Shown here piece after piece: positions 40,819 through 51,151 of a DNA stretch of 64,000 nucleotides (its first letter is position 1; each line of letters begins with the position of its first letter). This stretch comes from Accumulibacter sp. (GTDB taxonomy: Bacteria; Pseudomonadota; Gammaproteobacteria; Burkholderiales; Rhodocyclaceae): contig JAFLDO010000011.1 in NCBI GenBank assembly GCA_017302455.1, positions 1 to 64,000 of the forward strand, in the 5' to 3' direction. Made by a program: the position numbers and the translations under genes. The notes beneath the pieces were generated by a model. The model was given only the letters and a program-made list of their open reading frames with translations, did no database searches and was not told the origin of the DNA.

Positions 40819-42261
40819 ATGGGCAAGCCAACCGGATTCATCGAGTATCGACGTCTGGCGGAGGCCTCCGAGCCCGCCGGATCGCGTCTGAAGCACTACC
40901 GCGAGTTCGTCAAGGTTCTCACTGACGAGCAGGCCAGCGTCCAGGGCGCACGCTGCATGGACTGTGGTATCCCGTTCTGTAATACGGGCTGCCCGGTCAA
41001 CAACATCATTCCCGACTGGAACGACCTGGTCTACCGGGGAAATTGGGAGCAGGCTCTGGCGGTTCTGCACTCGACCAACAATTTCCCGGATTTTACCGGC
41101 CGGATCTGTCCGGCGCCGTGCGAAGCCGCCTGCACGCTCAACATCAACACCGAGCCGGTCGGCATCAAGTCGATCGAGCATGCGATCGTCGATAAAGGCT
41201 GGGAGCAAGGCTGGATCGTGCCGCAGCCGCCGCAGGTCAAGACCGGCAAGCGCGTCGCCGTCGTCGGCTCCGGCCCGGCCGGTCTGGCCGCGGCGCAGCA
41301 ACTCGCGCGCGTCGGACATGATGTCGTGGTCTTCGAAAAGAGCGATCGTGTGGGTGGCCTGTTGCGCTATGGCATTCCGGATTTCAAGCTGGAGAAGTCG
41401 CACATCGATCGCCGCATCCAGCAGATGGAAGCCGAAGGCGTCGAGTTCCGGGTCAATCAGGAAGTTGGAGGCAACGGCAGCCACGGCGTTTCCGCCGAGC
41501 GCCTGCTGGGCGAATTCGATGCGCTCATTCTGGCTGGTGGCGCCGAGGCGCCGCGCGACTTGACCATCCCGGGCCGGGACCTGGACGGCGTCCTCTTCGC
41601 GATGGACTTTCTACCGCAGCAAAACAAGGTCAATGCCGGTGATAGCCTGCCCGGGCAGACTGTGGCGACGGGCAAGCGGGTGGTGGTCATTGGCGGTGGC
41701 GATACCGGTTCCGACTGTGTCGGCACCAGCAACCGGCATGGCGCCATCTCCGTAACCCAGTTCGAGTTGATGCCGCAGCCGCCGGAGCAGGAGAACAAGA
41801 GTCTCACCTGGCCTTACTGGCCACTTAAGTTGCGCACCTCGTCGTCGCACGAAGAGGGTTGCGCTCGCGATTTTGCCGTCTCGACCAAGGAGTTCATTGG
41901 CGAGAACGGCAAGCTGAAAGCGCTGAAGGTCGCTCGTCTCGACTGGGCGAACGGTCAGATGAACGAAGTTCCGGGTGGCGACTTCGAGATCGCGGCCGAC
42001 CTCGTGCTGCTCGCCATGGGCTTCGTTTCACCGGTCAAGCAAGGGCTCCTGGAACAGTTGGCGGTTGCCCTCGACGCGCGCGGCAACGTCAGCGCGACGA
42101 CTGACGGCGCCGGTTGCTACGCCACCAGTGTGCCCAAAGTTTTTACCGCCGGCGACATGCGGCGTGGCCAGTCGCTCGTCGTCTGGGCGATTCGCGAAGG
42201 CCGTCAATGCGCCCGCGAGGTGGACGTGTTCCTGATGGGGAGTTCCGATCTGCCGCGCTGA
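40819..42261 (+). CDS. gltD: glutamate synthase small subunit
   Basis: 480 residues. N-terminal 4Fe-4S cysteines in [17 protein letters not shown] and CPAPCEAAC, an FAD-binding [18 protein letters not shown] (about 148-165) and an NADPH-binding [16 protein letters not shown] (about 288-303). It feeds NADPH electrons to GltB. A 14-bp hairpin follows the stop. Confidence 0.97.
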   Translation: MGKPTGFIEYRRLAEASEPAGSRLKHYREFVKVLTDEQASVQGARCMDCGIPFCNTGCPVNNIIPDWNDLVYRGNWEQALAVLHSTNNFPDFTGRICPAPCEAACTLNINTEPVGIKSIEHAIVDKGWEQGWIVPQPPQVKTGKRVAVVGSGPAGLAAAQQLARVGHDVVVFEKSDRVGGLLRYGIPDFKLEKSHIDRRIQQMEAEGVEFRVNQEVGGNGSHGVSAERLLGEFDALILAGGAEAPRDLTIPGRDLDGVLFAMDFLPQQNKVNAGDSLPGQTVATGKRVVVIGGGDTGSDCVGTSNRHGAISVTQFELMPQPPEQENKSLTWPYWPLKLRTSSSHEEGCARDFAVSTKEFIGENGKLKALKVARLDWANGQMNEVPGGDFEIAADLVLLAMGFVSPVKQGLLEQLAVALDARGNVSATTDGAGCYATSVPKVFTAGDMRRGQSLVVWAIREGRQCAREVDVFLMGSSDLPR

Positions 42262-42265
42262 ACGT

Positions 42266-42295
42266 TCATGAAACGCGCCTCGGCGCGTTTCATGA
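42266..42295 (+). terminator. hairpin terminator after gltD
   Basis: A perfect inverted repeat, TCATGAAACGCGCC with GGCGCGTTTCATGA, starts 5 bp after the gltD stop. No long T tract follows, but stem length and position fit the operon end. Confidence 0.6.
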
Positions 42296-42664
42296 CGCTA
42301 CCCTGGCCGACCGGGGCTGGGGTCCGGCCTGCCCCGATGGGCTTTTGCCACGATGTTGGTGCGGGTGCTTGCGGGTCGCCCCGGCCCTGGGCTTGCTTGC
42401 GGCGTAGAGGCGACAGCCTCGCCAAGTGTCACGTCGGCCGGCATTTCCCAGGAGGGCAGCCAGTGTCGGCAGGACGCTCTGTCAAGCGTGACATTCTTGT
42501 GAGTTTCCGCGGCCGAACCTGCAATAATACGGCTTAGTGAAGGTGGCCGGTGGCGCGGCAAGGCGGAGTCAAACCAGCCTCGGATAGCGCCGGTGCCGGC
42601 GTATGTCGCGGGCGCCTCCTTCCGCCAGCAGGGACCAAGCTTACCGTCTGACTGAGTCTTAGCC
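42296..42664 (+). promoter_or_regulatory. 370-bp gap before glmU with a possible extended -10 promoter
   Basis: No gene seen. A TGC-AATAAT extended -10 lies at 42520-42528 without a good -35. It would give a leader of about 130 bases before glmU. No further structure was recognised. Confidence 0.35.
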
Positions 42665-44023
42665 ATGAATATCGTGATTCTCGCTGCCGGGCAAGGCAAG
42701 CGAATGCATTCGAACCTGCCGAAGGTGCTGCATCCGCTGGCCGGCAAGGCGCTCGTCGCGCACGTCATTGATACCGCACGTAGCCTCGCTCCGCAGACGA
42801 TCTGTCTCGTCTATGGACACGGTGGGGACGTCATGCGCGCCACCATCGATGCGCCGGACCTGGTCTGGGCGCTGCAGGAACCGCAACTGGGGACCGGCCA
42901 TGCCGCCCGGCAGGCGCTGCCACATCTCGCGACCGAGGGGCTGACCTTGGTGCTCTACGGCGACGTACCGCTGATTCAGGCGGATACACTCAAGCGCCTG
43001 CTGCATGCGGCGCGAGATGCCCTGGCCATTCTCACCGTCGACCTCGCCCAACCAGGTGGCTACGGCCGTATCGTGCGCAGCGCGGCCGGCGAGGTGCTGC
43101 GCATTGTCGAAGAGAAGGATGCGACCCCCGCCGAGAAGGCGATCCACGAGGTCAATACGGGCATCATCGCGTTGCCGACCGTTCGTCTGGCGGAGTGGCT
43201 GGCTAGCCTGTCGAACGACAACGCCCAGCAGGAGTACTACCTCACCGACATCGTCGGCATGGCGGTCGCGGCCGGCGTGCCGATCCGGACCGCGCAGGCA
43301 CACTCTGAATGGGAAGTCCTTGGCGTCAATAGCAAGGTGCATCTGGCGCAACTCGAACGCGTTGCGCAGCGGCGGATCGCCGATCATCTGCTGGAACAGG
43401 GGGTACGCCTGGCCGACCCGGCGCGCATCGACGTGCGGGGCGAACTCGTCTGCGGTCGCGACGTGTTCATCGACGTGAACTGTGTCTTCGAGGGCAAGGT
43501 CGTTCTCGAAGAGGCCGTCGAAATCGGTCCGGCCTGCGTTCTCAAGAACGCCCGCATCGGTGCCGGATCGCGTCTTGCTGCCTTCTCCCACATTGAAGAT
43601 GCGGTCGTCGGGCCGGACGGCGTGATCGGACCCTTCGCCCGGCTGCGGCCCGGGACGGAACTGGCCGCCGGCGTGCACGTCGGCAATTTCGTCGAACTCA
43701 AGAACAGCAAGTTTGCCGCGCAGTCGAAAGCCAATCACCTTGCCTATATCGGCGATGCGATCGTCGGCAGCCGTGTGAACATCGGTGCCGGAACCATCAC
43801 CTGCAACTACGACGGGGCCAACAAGTCTAAGACCGTCATCGAAGACGACGCCTTCATCGGTTCCGACACGCAACTGGTTGCGCCCGTCACCGTAGGGCGC
43901 GGTGCCACTCTCGGCGCCGGTACGACGCTGACCAGGGACGCGCCACCCGACACGCTGACCCTCTCGCGGGCCAGGCAAGTGTCGATCGCCGGCTGGAAGC
44001 GGCCGCAAAAAGTCAAGAAATAA
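42665..44023 (+). CDS. glmU: bifunctional UDP-N-acetylglucosamine pyrophosphorylase / glucosamine-1-phosphate acetyltransferase
   Basis: 452 residues. The uridyltransferase domain starts with [24 protein letters not shown] (in part; residues 5-28) and includes QLGTGHAA and YGDVPL. The C-terminal left-handed beta-helix holds hexapeptide repeats and the acetyltransferase residues near [14 protein letters not shown] (about 377-390). It makes UDP-GlcNAc for peptidoglycan and LPS. glmS follows 50 bp later. Confidence 0.97.
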   Translation: MNIVILAAGQGKRMHSNLPKVLHPLAGKALVAHVIDTARSLAPQTICLVYGHGGDVMRATIDAPDLVWALQEPQLGTGHAARQALPHLATEGLTLVLYGDVPLIQADTLKRLLHAARDALAILTVDLAQPGGYGRIVRSAAGEVLRIVEEKDATPAEKAIHEVNTGIIALPTVRLAEWLASLSNDNAQQEYYLTDIVGMAVAAGVPIRTAQAHSEWEVLGVNSKVHLAQLERVAQRRIADHLLEQGVRLADPARIDVRGELVCGRDVFIDVNCVFEGKVVLEEAVEIGPACVLKNARIGAGSRLAAFSHIEDAVVGPDGVIGPFARLRPGTELAAGVHVGNFVELKNSKFAAQSKANHLAYIGDAIVGSRVNIGAGTITCNYDGANKSKTVIEDDAFIGSDTQLVAPVTVGRGATLGAGTTLTRDAPPDTLTLSRARQVSIAGWKRPQKVKK

Positions 44024-44073
44024 CATAAACCCCATCCCCGGCCGGAAACGGCCACAGAAGAAGTGATCTGACC

Positions 44074-45906
44074 ATGTGTGGCATCGTTGCCGCGGTCGCC
44101 GACCGCAATATCGTTCCCGTTCTCCTCGAAGGCCTGCGCAAGCTCGAATACCGCGGCTATGATTCCGCCGGTCTCGCGCTCATCAATGGCGCGGGCCTGC
44201 AGCGCCTACGTTCCGTTGGCCGCGTTGCCGAGCTGACGGCGCAGGTCGACGAATCACCGCAGGCGGCGGGCAACAGCGGCATCGCGCATACACGCTGGGC
44301 GACGCATGGCGTGCCCTGCGAGCGCAATGCCCACCCGCACATCTCCCAGGGACTGGCGGTGGTGCACAACGGCATCATCGAGAATCACGAGTCGCTGCGC
44401 GGGCGCCTCCAGGCGCTGGGTTACCACTTCACTTCGGATACCGACACCGAGGTCGTCGCCCACCTGATCGCCCATGAACTCAAGTCCACGCCCGACTTCC
44501 TGACCGCCGTGCGTCAGGCGGTCGCCCAACTGCAGGGCGCCTATGCCATTGCCGTGCTTCGCGAAGCCGATCCGACGCGCGTGGTCGTGGCGCGTGAAGG
44601 CGCGCCCCTGCTGCTCGGGGTGACCGAAGACGGGTGCTACGCCGCCTCCGACGCGTCCGCCTTGCTGCAGGTGACGCGGCGAATGGTCTATCTCGAGAAC
44701 GGCGATTGTGCCGAGCTGAAGCGCGACGGCTATCGCATTACCCGGGTTGACGGAATGCCGGTCGAGCGTGCCGAGACCGAGTCGCAGTTGACGGCCGACG
44801 CTGTCGAATTGGGCCACTACCGCCACTACATGCAGAAAGAGATCTTCGAGCAGCCGGTGGCCCTGGCCAACACGCTCGAGATGCTTGGCGCTGCCCGCAG
44901 CATCCAGCCCGGCGTGTTCGGCGCAGAAAGCGAGGCGACGCTCAGGGAGGTTCGGCAAGTCCTGATCATCGCCTGCGGAACCAGTTACCACGCGGGCCTG
45001 GTCGCCCGCTACTGGCTCGAATCGCTTGCCGGAATCCCGTGCTCGGTCGAGGTGGCCAGCGAATATCGCTATCGTGATTCGGTGCCCGACCCGCAGACAC
45101 TGGTAGTGACGATTTCCCAGTCTGGCGAAACAGCCGACACGCTCGCCGCACTGCAGCATGCCAAGTCTCTCGGCATGACGCGGACGCTGTGTATCTGCAA
45201 CGTTCCCGAGTCGTCGCTGGTGCGCGAGAACGCCCTGCGCTTCATTACCCGCGCCGGGCCGGAAATCGGCGTCGCGTCGACCAAGGCCTTCACCACGCAA
45301 CTCGCCGCGCTGTATCTGCTGACCCTGGTTCTCGCCAAGGTGCGTGGTCGTCTCGACGAGGAGGCCGAGGCGGCCGAACTGCATGCCGTGCGTCACCTGC
45401 CGCTGGCCGTGGCCAAGATCCTCGAACTCGAACCCGAGATCCGCGAATGGGCCGGACAGTTCTCGATGAAGCAGCACGCGCTCTTCCTCGGGCGTGGCCG
45501 TCATTACCCGATCGCCATGGAAGGCGCGCTGAAGCTCAAGGAGATCTCCTACATCCACGCCGAGGCCTATCCGGCCGGCGAGCTGAAGCACGGACCCCTG
45601 GCCCTCGTCGACCGGGAGATGCCGGTGATCGCCGTGGCTCCCAACGACGCACTGATCGAGAAGCTCAAGTCCAATCTGCAGGAAGTGCGCGCGCGCGGCG
45701 GCGAACTGTACGTCTTTGCCGACGCCGACAGCGAGATGAAGGAATCGGACGGCATTCACGTGCTGCATCTGCCGGAGCACTACGGCGCGCTGTCCGCCTT
45801 GCTGCATGTCGTGCCCCTGCAACTGCTGGCCTATCATGTCGCCCTGGTGCGCGGGACCGACGTTGACAAGCCTCGCAACCTCGCCAAGTCGGTAACCGTC
45901 GAGTAG
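44074..45906 (+). CDS. glmS: glutamine-fructose-6-phosphate aminotransferase (isomerizing)
   Basis: 610 residues. N-terminal Cys2 in MCGIVAAV is the glutaminase nucleophile; GYDSAGLAL and [13 protein letters not shown] are typical. Two SIS domains (about 285-425 and 455-595) carry the isomerase site, with [17 protein letters not shown] and the C-terminal [12 protein letters not shown]. It makes glucosamine-6-phosphate, the precursor used by GlmM and GlmU. No glmS ribozyme is visible, as expected outside Firmicutes. Confidence 0.97.
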   Translation: MCGIVAAVADRNIVPVLLEGLRKLEYRGYDSAGLALINGAGLQRLRSVGRVAELTAQVDESPQAAGNSGIAHTRWATHGVPCERNAHPHISQGLAVVHNGIIENHESLRGRLQALGYHFTSDTDTEVVAHLIAHELKSTPDFLTAVRQAVAQLQGAYAIAVLREADPTRVVVAREGAPLLLGVTEDGCYAASDASALLQVTRRMVYLENGDCAELKRDGYRITRVDGMPVERAETESQLTADAVELGHYRHYMQKEIFEQPVALANTLEMLGAARSIQPGVFGAESEATLREVRQVLIIACGTSYHAGLVARYWLESLAGIPCSVEVASEYRYRDSVPDPQTLVVTISQSGETADTLAALQHAKSLGMTRTLCICNVPESSLVRENALRFITRAGPEIGVASTKAFTTQLAALYLLTLVLAKVRGRLDEEAEAAELHAVRHLPLAVAKILELEPEIREWAGQFSMKQHALFLGRGRHYPIAMEGALKLKEISYIHAEAYPAGELKHGPLALVDREMPVIAVAPNDALIEKLKSNLQEVRARGGELYVFADADSEMKESDGIHVLHLPEHYGALSALLHVVPLQLLAYHVALVRGTDVDKPRNLAKSVTVE

Positions 45907-46059
45907 GGCCACGTCGTCAGGTAGCCCGACGGCCTGACGGCGGCGTCGGCCACGACCCGCTAGGATTCACAACCATCGCCCCGCGCGGACCCCGTCGCCG
46001 GGACGCCGTAGAGCGCCGGCCTTTCCTGACCGGGTCGTGACGGGGGATCCGGAGCGCGC

Positions 46060-46587
46060 ATGGACTTTTCCATTTCGGCCGTAACGGCCACCGATATCGA
46101 GCCTGTCATCGCGCTCGCACGCCAGGTCTGGCAGCAGACCTACCCGGGAATCATCAGCCAGGCGCAGATCGATTTCATGCTCGAGCAGCGTTACAACCCG
46201 CCGCGCCTGCTGCAGGAACTGACGCTAACGCAACTCTGGTGGGACCAGATCAGGGTCGACGGGAAGCTGGCTGGCTTCGCCTCCTGTCTGCTTACCGAAG
46301 CTGGCGAAATGAAGCTCGACAAGCTCTATGTCGACCCGCAGAGGCAGCGAATGGGGCTGGGTTCCCGCTTGCTCGAGCATGTCAGCGGCCGCGCGCGCGC
46401 TGCCGGCTGCACGACGCTTATTCTGGCCGTGAACAAGCGTAACGAAGGCGCCATCGCCACCTATCGCCGGAACGGCTTCGCCGTCCGCGAGGCCGTCTGC
46501 GTCGACATCGGCGGGGGATTCGTCATGGACGACTTTATAATGGCAAAGTCACTGCTTGCACCGTCGCCAGGCGGCAACAAAAAATGA
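46060..46587 (+). CDS. GNAT-family N-acetyltransferase
   Basis: 175 residues. GNAT fold: an N-terminal variable part ([21 protein letters not shown]), the central [23 protein letters not shown] (in part) with the acetyl-CoA motif QRMGLGS, and the C-terminal [16 protein letters not shown]. Substrate unknown. The stop overlaps the dapF start by 4 bp, so it is co-transcribed with dapF. Confidence 0.88.
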   Translation: MDFSISAVTATDIEPVIALARQVWQQTYPGIISQAQIDFMLEQRYNPPRLLQELTLTQLWWDQIRVDGKLAGFASCLLTEAGEMKLDKLYVDPQRQRMGLGSRLLEHVSGRARAAGCTTLILAVNKRNEGAIATYRRNGFAVREAVCVDIGGGFVMDDFIMAKSLLAPSPGGNKK

Positions 46588-47414
46588 AGATGCCATTCGT
46601 CAAGATGCATGGATTGGGCAACGACTTCGTCGTCCTCGATGGCGTTCGCCAGTCCGTCGTGCTGACGGCGCCGCAGTTGCGCCACCTGGCCGACCGCCAT
46701 TTCGGCATTGGCTGCGACCAGATCCTGCTCGTCGAACCCGCCAGCCAGCCCGGCATCGATTTCCGCTATCGGATTTTCAATGCCGATGGCGGCGAGGTCG
46801 AACAGTGTGGCAACGGCGCGCGCTGCTTCGTTCGCTTTGTTCACGAGCAGGGCCTGACCGCCAAACGCGAGATCCGCGTCGAGACAATGGGCGGCGTCAT
46901 CGGGCCGCGTCTCGAGGATGACGGTACGGTGACTGTCGACATGGGCGTGCCGGTGTTCGCCAGCGCGCAGATCCCCTTCGTGGCGGCGACCGAAGACCTG
47001 GTGCAAACCCTGCGCGTCGCCGACGAGGACATAGCGATCACCGCCGTCGGTATGGGCAACCCGCACGCCGTTCAGGTGGTGGCCGACGTCGATCTCGCAC
47101 CGGTCGAGCGCCAGGGCCCGTTGATTGAGGCGCACCCGCGTTTCCCGCAGCGCGTCAACGCGGGTTTCATGCAGGTCCTCGACCGGCACACCATTCGCCT
47201 GCGCGTTTTCGAACGTGGCGCCGGCGAAACGCTGGCCTGCGGCACCGGCGCCTGCGCTGCCGCCGTCGCCGGCATCGCCCGCGGCCTGCTCGATTCACCA
47301 GTGCGGGTTGCCACGCGCGGCGGGGAGCTGACCATTGCCTGGAATGGCCATGCCACCCCCGTCCTGATGACCGGCCCCGCCGTCACCGTCTTCAAGGGAG
47401 AAATCGAATTATGA
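46584..47414 (+). CDS. dapF: diaminopimelate epimerase
   Basis: 276 residues. Both catalytic cysteines are present: QCGNGARC (about 74-81) and [11 protein letters not shown] (about 217-227), with [10 protein letters not shown] at the N-terminus. It converts LL- to meso-diaminopimelate for lysine and peptidoglycan. Followed with 4-bp overlap by the DUF484 gene and then xerC, the same order as in enterobacteria. Confidence 0.96.
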   Translation: MKMPFVKMHGLGNDFVVLDGVRQSVVLTAPQLRHLADRHFGIGCDQILLVEPASQPGIDFRYRIFNADGGEVEQCGNGARCFVRFVHEQGLTAKREIRVETMGGVIGPRLEDDGTVTVDMGVPVFASAQIPFVAATEDLVQTLRVADEDIAITAVGMGNPHAVQVVADVDLAPVERQGPLIEAHPRFPQRVNAGFMQVLDRHTIRLRVFERGAGETLACGTGACAAAVAGIARGLLDSPVRVATRGGELTIAWNGHATPVLMTGPAVTVFKGEIEL

Positions 47415-48064
47415 AAGCGGAAGAAGTAGCGCATTACCTGCAGAACAACCCGCAGTTTTTCGAACTGCACGCGGACCTGGTCGCCAACATGGTCGTTCCG
47501 CATCCGCACAGCGGCCGCACCATCTCGATCACCGAACGGCAGATGCTGGCCTTGCGCGACAAGAACCGGCAGCTTGAAGGCAAGATGGGCGAGTTGCTGC
47601 AGTTCGGCGAGGAAAACGACGAAATCAGCCAGAAGATGCACCGACTGGCCGTCGGCATGATTGCCGCGCGGAGCTTCCAGGCCGTGCTGCACACCCTGAA
47701 CCTGCATCTACGCGACGATTTCGACGTTCCCCACGTCGCCGTTCGCCTGTGGCGTCACCCCGAAGGCAACGACGACCTGCCCGAGTTTGCCGAAGTCAGC
47801 CAGGAACTGCAGGCCTTCGCGGAAACCTTGACACTGCCTTACTGCGGGTCGACCAGTGGCTTCGAGACCTCGTCGTGGTTCGGTGAGGCATCGCTGCATG
47901 TCCGCTCGCAGGCGCTGATCGCCATGCGCGACGGCGGTGGCACGATCGGCATGATCGCTCTCGGCAGCGAGGATCTCGAGCGCTTCTACACCCAGATGGG
48001 AACGATCTACCTCGAACGTCTCGGCGAAATGGCCTCCGCCGCGTTGGCGCGCGTCCTGCGCTGA
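47411..48064 (+). CDS. DUF484 family protein (YigA-like)
   Basis: 217 residues matching DUF484: [32 protein letters not shown] (in part) at the N-terminus, a coiled coil (about 45-70), then a GAF-like domain. Found between dapF and xerC in many proteobacteria; function unknown. Overlaps dapF by 4 bp. Confidence 0.9.
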   Translation: MKAEEVAHYLQNNPQFFELHADLVANMVVPHPHSGRTISITERQMLALRDKNRQLEGKMGELLQFGEENDEISQKMHRLAVGMIAARSFQAVLHTLNLHLRDDFDVPHVAVRLWRHPEGNDDLPEFAEVSQELQAFAETLTLPYCGSTSGFETSSWFGEASLHVRSQALIAMRDGGGTIGMIALGSEDLERFYTQMGTIYLERLGEMASAALARVLR

Positions 48065-48074
48065 AAGCGGAGCA

Positions 48075-48989
48075 ATGAGCGCCAGCGCGCGCGCCGCCAG
48101 CGTCAATGCCTACCTCGACGAACTGGCTGGGCAACGCCGGCTGTCGCCGCACACCGTCAGCAACTATCGGCACGATCTCGAGACACTCTGCGCGCTGATC
48201 GGCGAATTGCCATCCGATTCCGGCTTCGCTGCCATCGAGACGCACCACATCCGCCGCTTCGTCGCCATCCTGCACACGCGTGGGCTCGGCGGCCGCTCGC
48301 TTGGCCGCACGCTGTCCGCGTGGCGCGGCTTCTATCGCTGGCTCGTCCAGCGCGGCATGACGACGCTGAATCCGGTCGACAGCGTGCGGCCGCCGAAGAG
48401 CCCGAAGGGGCTGCCGAAAGCCCTGTCGCCCGACGAAGCGAACCGCCTGTTGGCAGCGCAGAGCGAAAACCTGCTGGAAATCCGCGATCAGGCCATCTTC
48501 GAGCTCTTCTACTCGTCCGGCCTGCGCCTCGCCGAACTCGCCGCCCTCGACATCGGCTGCCTCGAAGACCTGCTCGCCGGCGAAGTGCGCGTCCTCGGCA
48601 AGCGCAACAAGCTGCGCATCGTCCCAGTCGGCAGCCAGGCCAGGGAGGCGGTGGCGCTCTGGGCCGGGCAGCGCGCCTGTCTCGCGGCAGCCGACGAAAC
48701 CGCCCTCTTCGTCGGTCAGCGCGGCCGACGCCTGGGTGTGCGCATGATCCAGTTGCGCCTGCTGCGCCGGGGCCGCGCGCAGGGCTTGCCGGCGCGCGTG
48801 CATCCGCACATGCTGCGCCATTCGTTTGCCTCGCACGTCCTGCAATCCTCGGGCGACCTGCGCGCCGTCCAGGAGATGCTCGGCCACGCCAGCATCGCTT
48901 CGACGCAGGTCTACACCCATCTCGACTTCCAGCACCTGGCGGCGGTCTACGATCAGGCCCACCCGCGCGCCAAGCGCAAGCCGGAGTAG
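48075..48989 (+). CDS. xerC: site-specific tyrosine recombinase XerC
   Basis: 304 residues. N-terminal core-binding SAM-like domain (about 8-95) and catalytic domain with Arg151, Lys176, His245, Arg248, His271 and Tyr280 (GLRLAEL, HPHMLRHSFASH, LGHASIASTQVYTH). Length and place after dapF-DUF484 identify the housekeeping XerC, which resolves chromosome dimers at dif with XerD, and not a phage integrase. Confidence 0.94.
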   Translation: MSASARAASVNAYLDELAGQRRLSPHTVSNYRHDLETLCALIGELPSDSGFAAIETHHIRRFVAILHTRGLGGRSLGRTLSAWRGFYRWLVQRGMTTLNPVDSVRPPKSPKGLPKALSPDEANRLLAAQSENLLEIRDQAIFELFYSSGLRLAELAALDIGCLEDLLAGEVRVLGKRNKLRIVPVGSQAREAVALWAGQRACLAAADETALFVGQRGRRLGVRMIQLRLLRRGRAQGLPARVHPHMLRHSFASHVLQSSGDLRAVQEMLGHASIASTQVYTHLDFQHLAAVYDQAHPRAKRKPE

Positions 48990-49011
48990 GTCCGTAGCCC
49001 GTAACCCGTAG

Positions 49012-49042
49012 GTTGGGTTAGCCCGCCAGGGCGTAACCCAAC
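49012..49042. repeat. palindromic repeat downstream of xerC
   Basis: GTTGGGTTA and TAACCCAAC form 9-bp arms around a 13-bp centre, preceded by a partial copy GTAACCCGTAG. Sequences of this GGTTGGGTTA...TAACCCAAC type are scattered through many proteobacterial genomes as small intergenic repeats. It could also act as the xerC terminator. Confidence 0.5.
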
Positions 49043-49228
49043 ATCCGGCTGCTCGACAACCACGGCCTTCAAGTGGACCTCGATCCACCGGCAATGTTCA
49101 TGCCCCAGCACCTGCTGCGCGCCAACAAGCAGTGGCTCGAACGCCGGCTGCGCGACCTCGGGCTGCTGGCCGGGGTAAACGACGCGGAATCGATGAGGCA
49201 ATTGCGCGCACAAGTTGATGTAGCATGA
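49037..49228 (+). pseudogene. possible remnant of a protein-coding gene
   Basis: An open frame of about 63 codons without a start at its beginning ends in TGA 49226-49228. Its translation is protein-like (AMFMPQHLLRANKQWLERR, then LRDLGLLAGVNDAES), with codon use like the neighbours, but I recognise no family. An ATG at 49094 would give a 44-residue product without a ribosome binding site. It looks like the C-terminal end of a lost gene, placed directly after the palindromic repeat. Confidence 0.35.
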
Positions 49229-49413
49229 TTGGCTTCAATCGTATCGAAAACGGCTACCGGGGTGGAAACACCAGTCCTCGTTCCGGCGCATGCCAAGTTG
49301 GACAAGGCTGCTTCTTTACAAACACGCGCAGGCAATGCATCATCGGACTGACCAACCGGCGCTAGCCCGGACCTGATGGTTCATCCTGCGTTGCAGGGTC
49401 CTTTCGCGAAAAA
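49229..49413 (+). other. leader region before pilB
   Basis: With the preceding repeat and remnant, xerC and pilB are 424 bp apart. This last part contains no gene and no clear sigma70 or sigma54 promoter that I can defend. Confidence 0.4.
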
Positions 49414-51129
49414 ATGGCTGCCAATCCGCAACAATCGCCGCTCAGCGGCCTCGCTCGTGCGCTGGTACAGGCTGGTCGGCTCAAAGAAGCCGAGGCGGAG
49501 TCCTTGCTTGTCCAGTCGATCGCCAGCAAGACGTCGCTGATCGAGCAAATGGTCGCCGCCAACAAGACGACCTTCCTCGACGTGGCGCGCTTCGCGGCAG
49601 ACAAGTTCGGTTACCCGTTGCTCGATCTCGCCGCCATCGACGACGGGAATATCCAGAAGAATGCGGTGGACCGCAAGCTGATCGCGACTCATCGCGTCGT
49701 GCCTCTGCACAAACGTGGCAACCGCCTGGCCATCGCGATTGCCGATCCAACCAATCTGCGGGCGCTCGACGAAATCCGCTTTCAGACCGGCCTGGCGGTC
49801 GACCCGGTGATCGTCGAGGAAAACAAGCTTGGGCCGCTGGTTGCCAAACTGTCCGAGACGGTCGAAGAGAGCCTGAAAACTCTCGCCAGCGACGACATCA
49901 ACCTCGAGTTTACCGATGAGCAGGCGCAGGACAAGGCCGATGAGGCCTCGAGTCTCGAGGTCGACGACGCGCCGGTGGTCAGGTTCATTCAGAAGATGTT
50001 GCTCGATGCCATCAATGAAGGGGCTTCCGACATCCATTTCGAGCCCTACGAAAAGAGCTATCGCATTCGCTTTCGAACCGATGGAATCCTGCGGGAAATC
50101 GCCTCGCCGCCGCTGGTCATCAAAGACAAGATCGCTTCGCGCATCAAGGTCATTTCTCGCCTCAACATCGCCGAGAAGCGTGTGCCACAGGATGGCAGGA
50201 TGCGCCTGGTGCTGTCGAAAAGCCGGTCGATAGATTTCCGCGTCAGCACCTTGCCGACGATGTACGGTGAAAAGATCGTCTTGCGCATTCTCGATCCGAG
50301 CAGCGCCACCCTGGGTATCGACGCATTGGGTTATGAGCCCGAGCAGAAGAAGATTTTGCTCGACGCCATCCACCGGCCTTACGGAATGATTCTGGTGACC
50401 GGACCCACCGGTTCGGGGAAGACCGTTTCACTGTATACCTGTCTCAACATACTCAACCGGCCCGGGGTCAACATCGCCACGGCCGAAGACCCAGCCGAAA
50501 TTCCCTTGCCGGGTATCAATCAGGTCAATGTCGACGACAAGGCGGGACTGACCTTTCCGATTGCCCTCAAGGCCTTTCTTCGCCAGGATCCGGACATCAT
50601 CATGGTGGGTGAGATTCGCGACATCGAAACCGCGGAGATTGCGATCAAGGCGGCACAGACTGGCCACATGGTCCTGTCGACGCTGCACACCAACGATGCG
50701 CCGGCGACCCTGACCCGCCTGATGAATATGGGCATACCGACTTTCAATCTCGCTTCGAGCATCCTGTTGATCACGGCGCAACGGCTGGTTCGTCGGCTCT
50801 GCACCTGCAAGAGACCGCTCGAAACGCCGGTCGAGACACTCCTCAACGCCGGCTTCGAGGAGAGCGACCTCGATGGTACCTGGACCCTGTTCGGTCCGGG
50901 CGAATGCGAACGCTGCAAGGGGAGCGGCTACAAGGGACGGGTCGGCCTCTACGAGGTGATGCCGGTCACTGAAGCCATTCAGCGCATCATCATGGCCAAC
51001 GGAACGGAACTCGACATTGCCATCCAGGCCAGGACGGAAGGCGTCAATGATCTGCGCCGCTCGGGCCTGCTGAAGGTCAAGCAGGGGCTCACCTCTCTCG
51101 ACGAGGTTCTCGGCAGCACCAACGCGTGA
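49414..51129 (+). CDS. pilB: type IV pilus extension ATPase PilB
   Basis: 571 residues. An N-terminal GspE/MshEN-type domain (about 1-150), then the ATPase with Walker A GPTGSGKTVS (about 331-340), Asp box, Walker B GEIRDIETAEIA (about 393-404), His box STLHTNDAPATLTRL and the zinc tetra-cysteine motif CTCKRP...CERCKGSGYKGR. It powers pilus polymerisation. First gene of pilBCD. Confidence 0.95.
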   Translation: MAANPQQSPLSGLARALVQAGRLKEAEAESLLVQSIASKTSLIEQMVAANKTTFLDVARFAADKFGYPLLDLAAIDDGNIQKNAVDRKLIATHRVVPLHKRGNRLAIAIADPTNLRALDEIRFQTGLAVDPVIVEENKLGPLVAKLSETVEESLKTLASDDINLEFTDEQAQDKADEASSLEVDDAPVVRFIQKMLLDAINEGASDIHFEPYEKSYRIRFRTDGILREIASPPLVIKDKIASRIKVISRLNIAEKRVPQDGRMRLVLSKSRSIDFRVSTLPTMYGEKIVLRILDPSSATLGIDALGYEPEQKKILLDAIHRPYGMILVTGPTGSGKTVSLYTCLNILNRPGVNIATAEDPAEIPLPGINQVNVDDKAGLTFPIALKAFLRQDPDIIMVGEIRDIETAEIAIKAAQTGHMVLSTLHTNDAPATLTRLMNMGIPTFNLASSILLITAQRLVRRLCTCKRPLETPVETLLNAGFEESDLDGTWTLFGPGECERCKGSGYKGRVGLYEVMPVTEAIQRIIMANGTELDIAIQARTEGVNDLRRSGLLKVKQGLTSLDEVLGSTNA

Positions 51130-51151
51130 AGATGAGGGAAGTGAGGGAAGA

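Noticed and set aside
44024-44073. Possible glmS ribozyme upstream of glmS.
   Set aside because: Only 50 bp separate glmU and glmS, too short for the ribozyme, and its core is absent.
45907-46059. Possible hairpins (GTCAGG with CCTGAC, CCGACG with CGTCGG) after glmS.
   Set aside because: Stems are only 6 bp with long loops and no T tract; competing pairings in GC-rich DNA are expected by chance.
48075-48989. Tyrosine recombinase that could mark an integrated element.
   Set aside because: Synteny with dapF and DUF484, and length, show it is the housekeeping XerC; no att repeats or phage genes follow.
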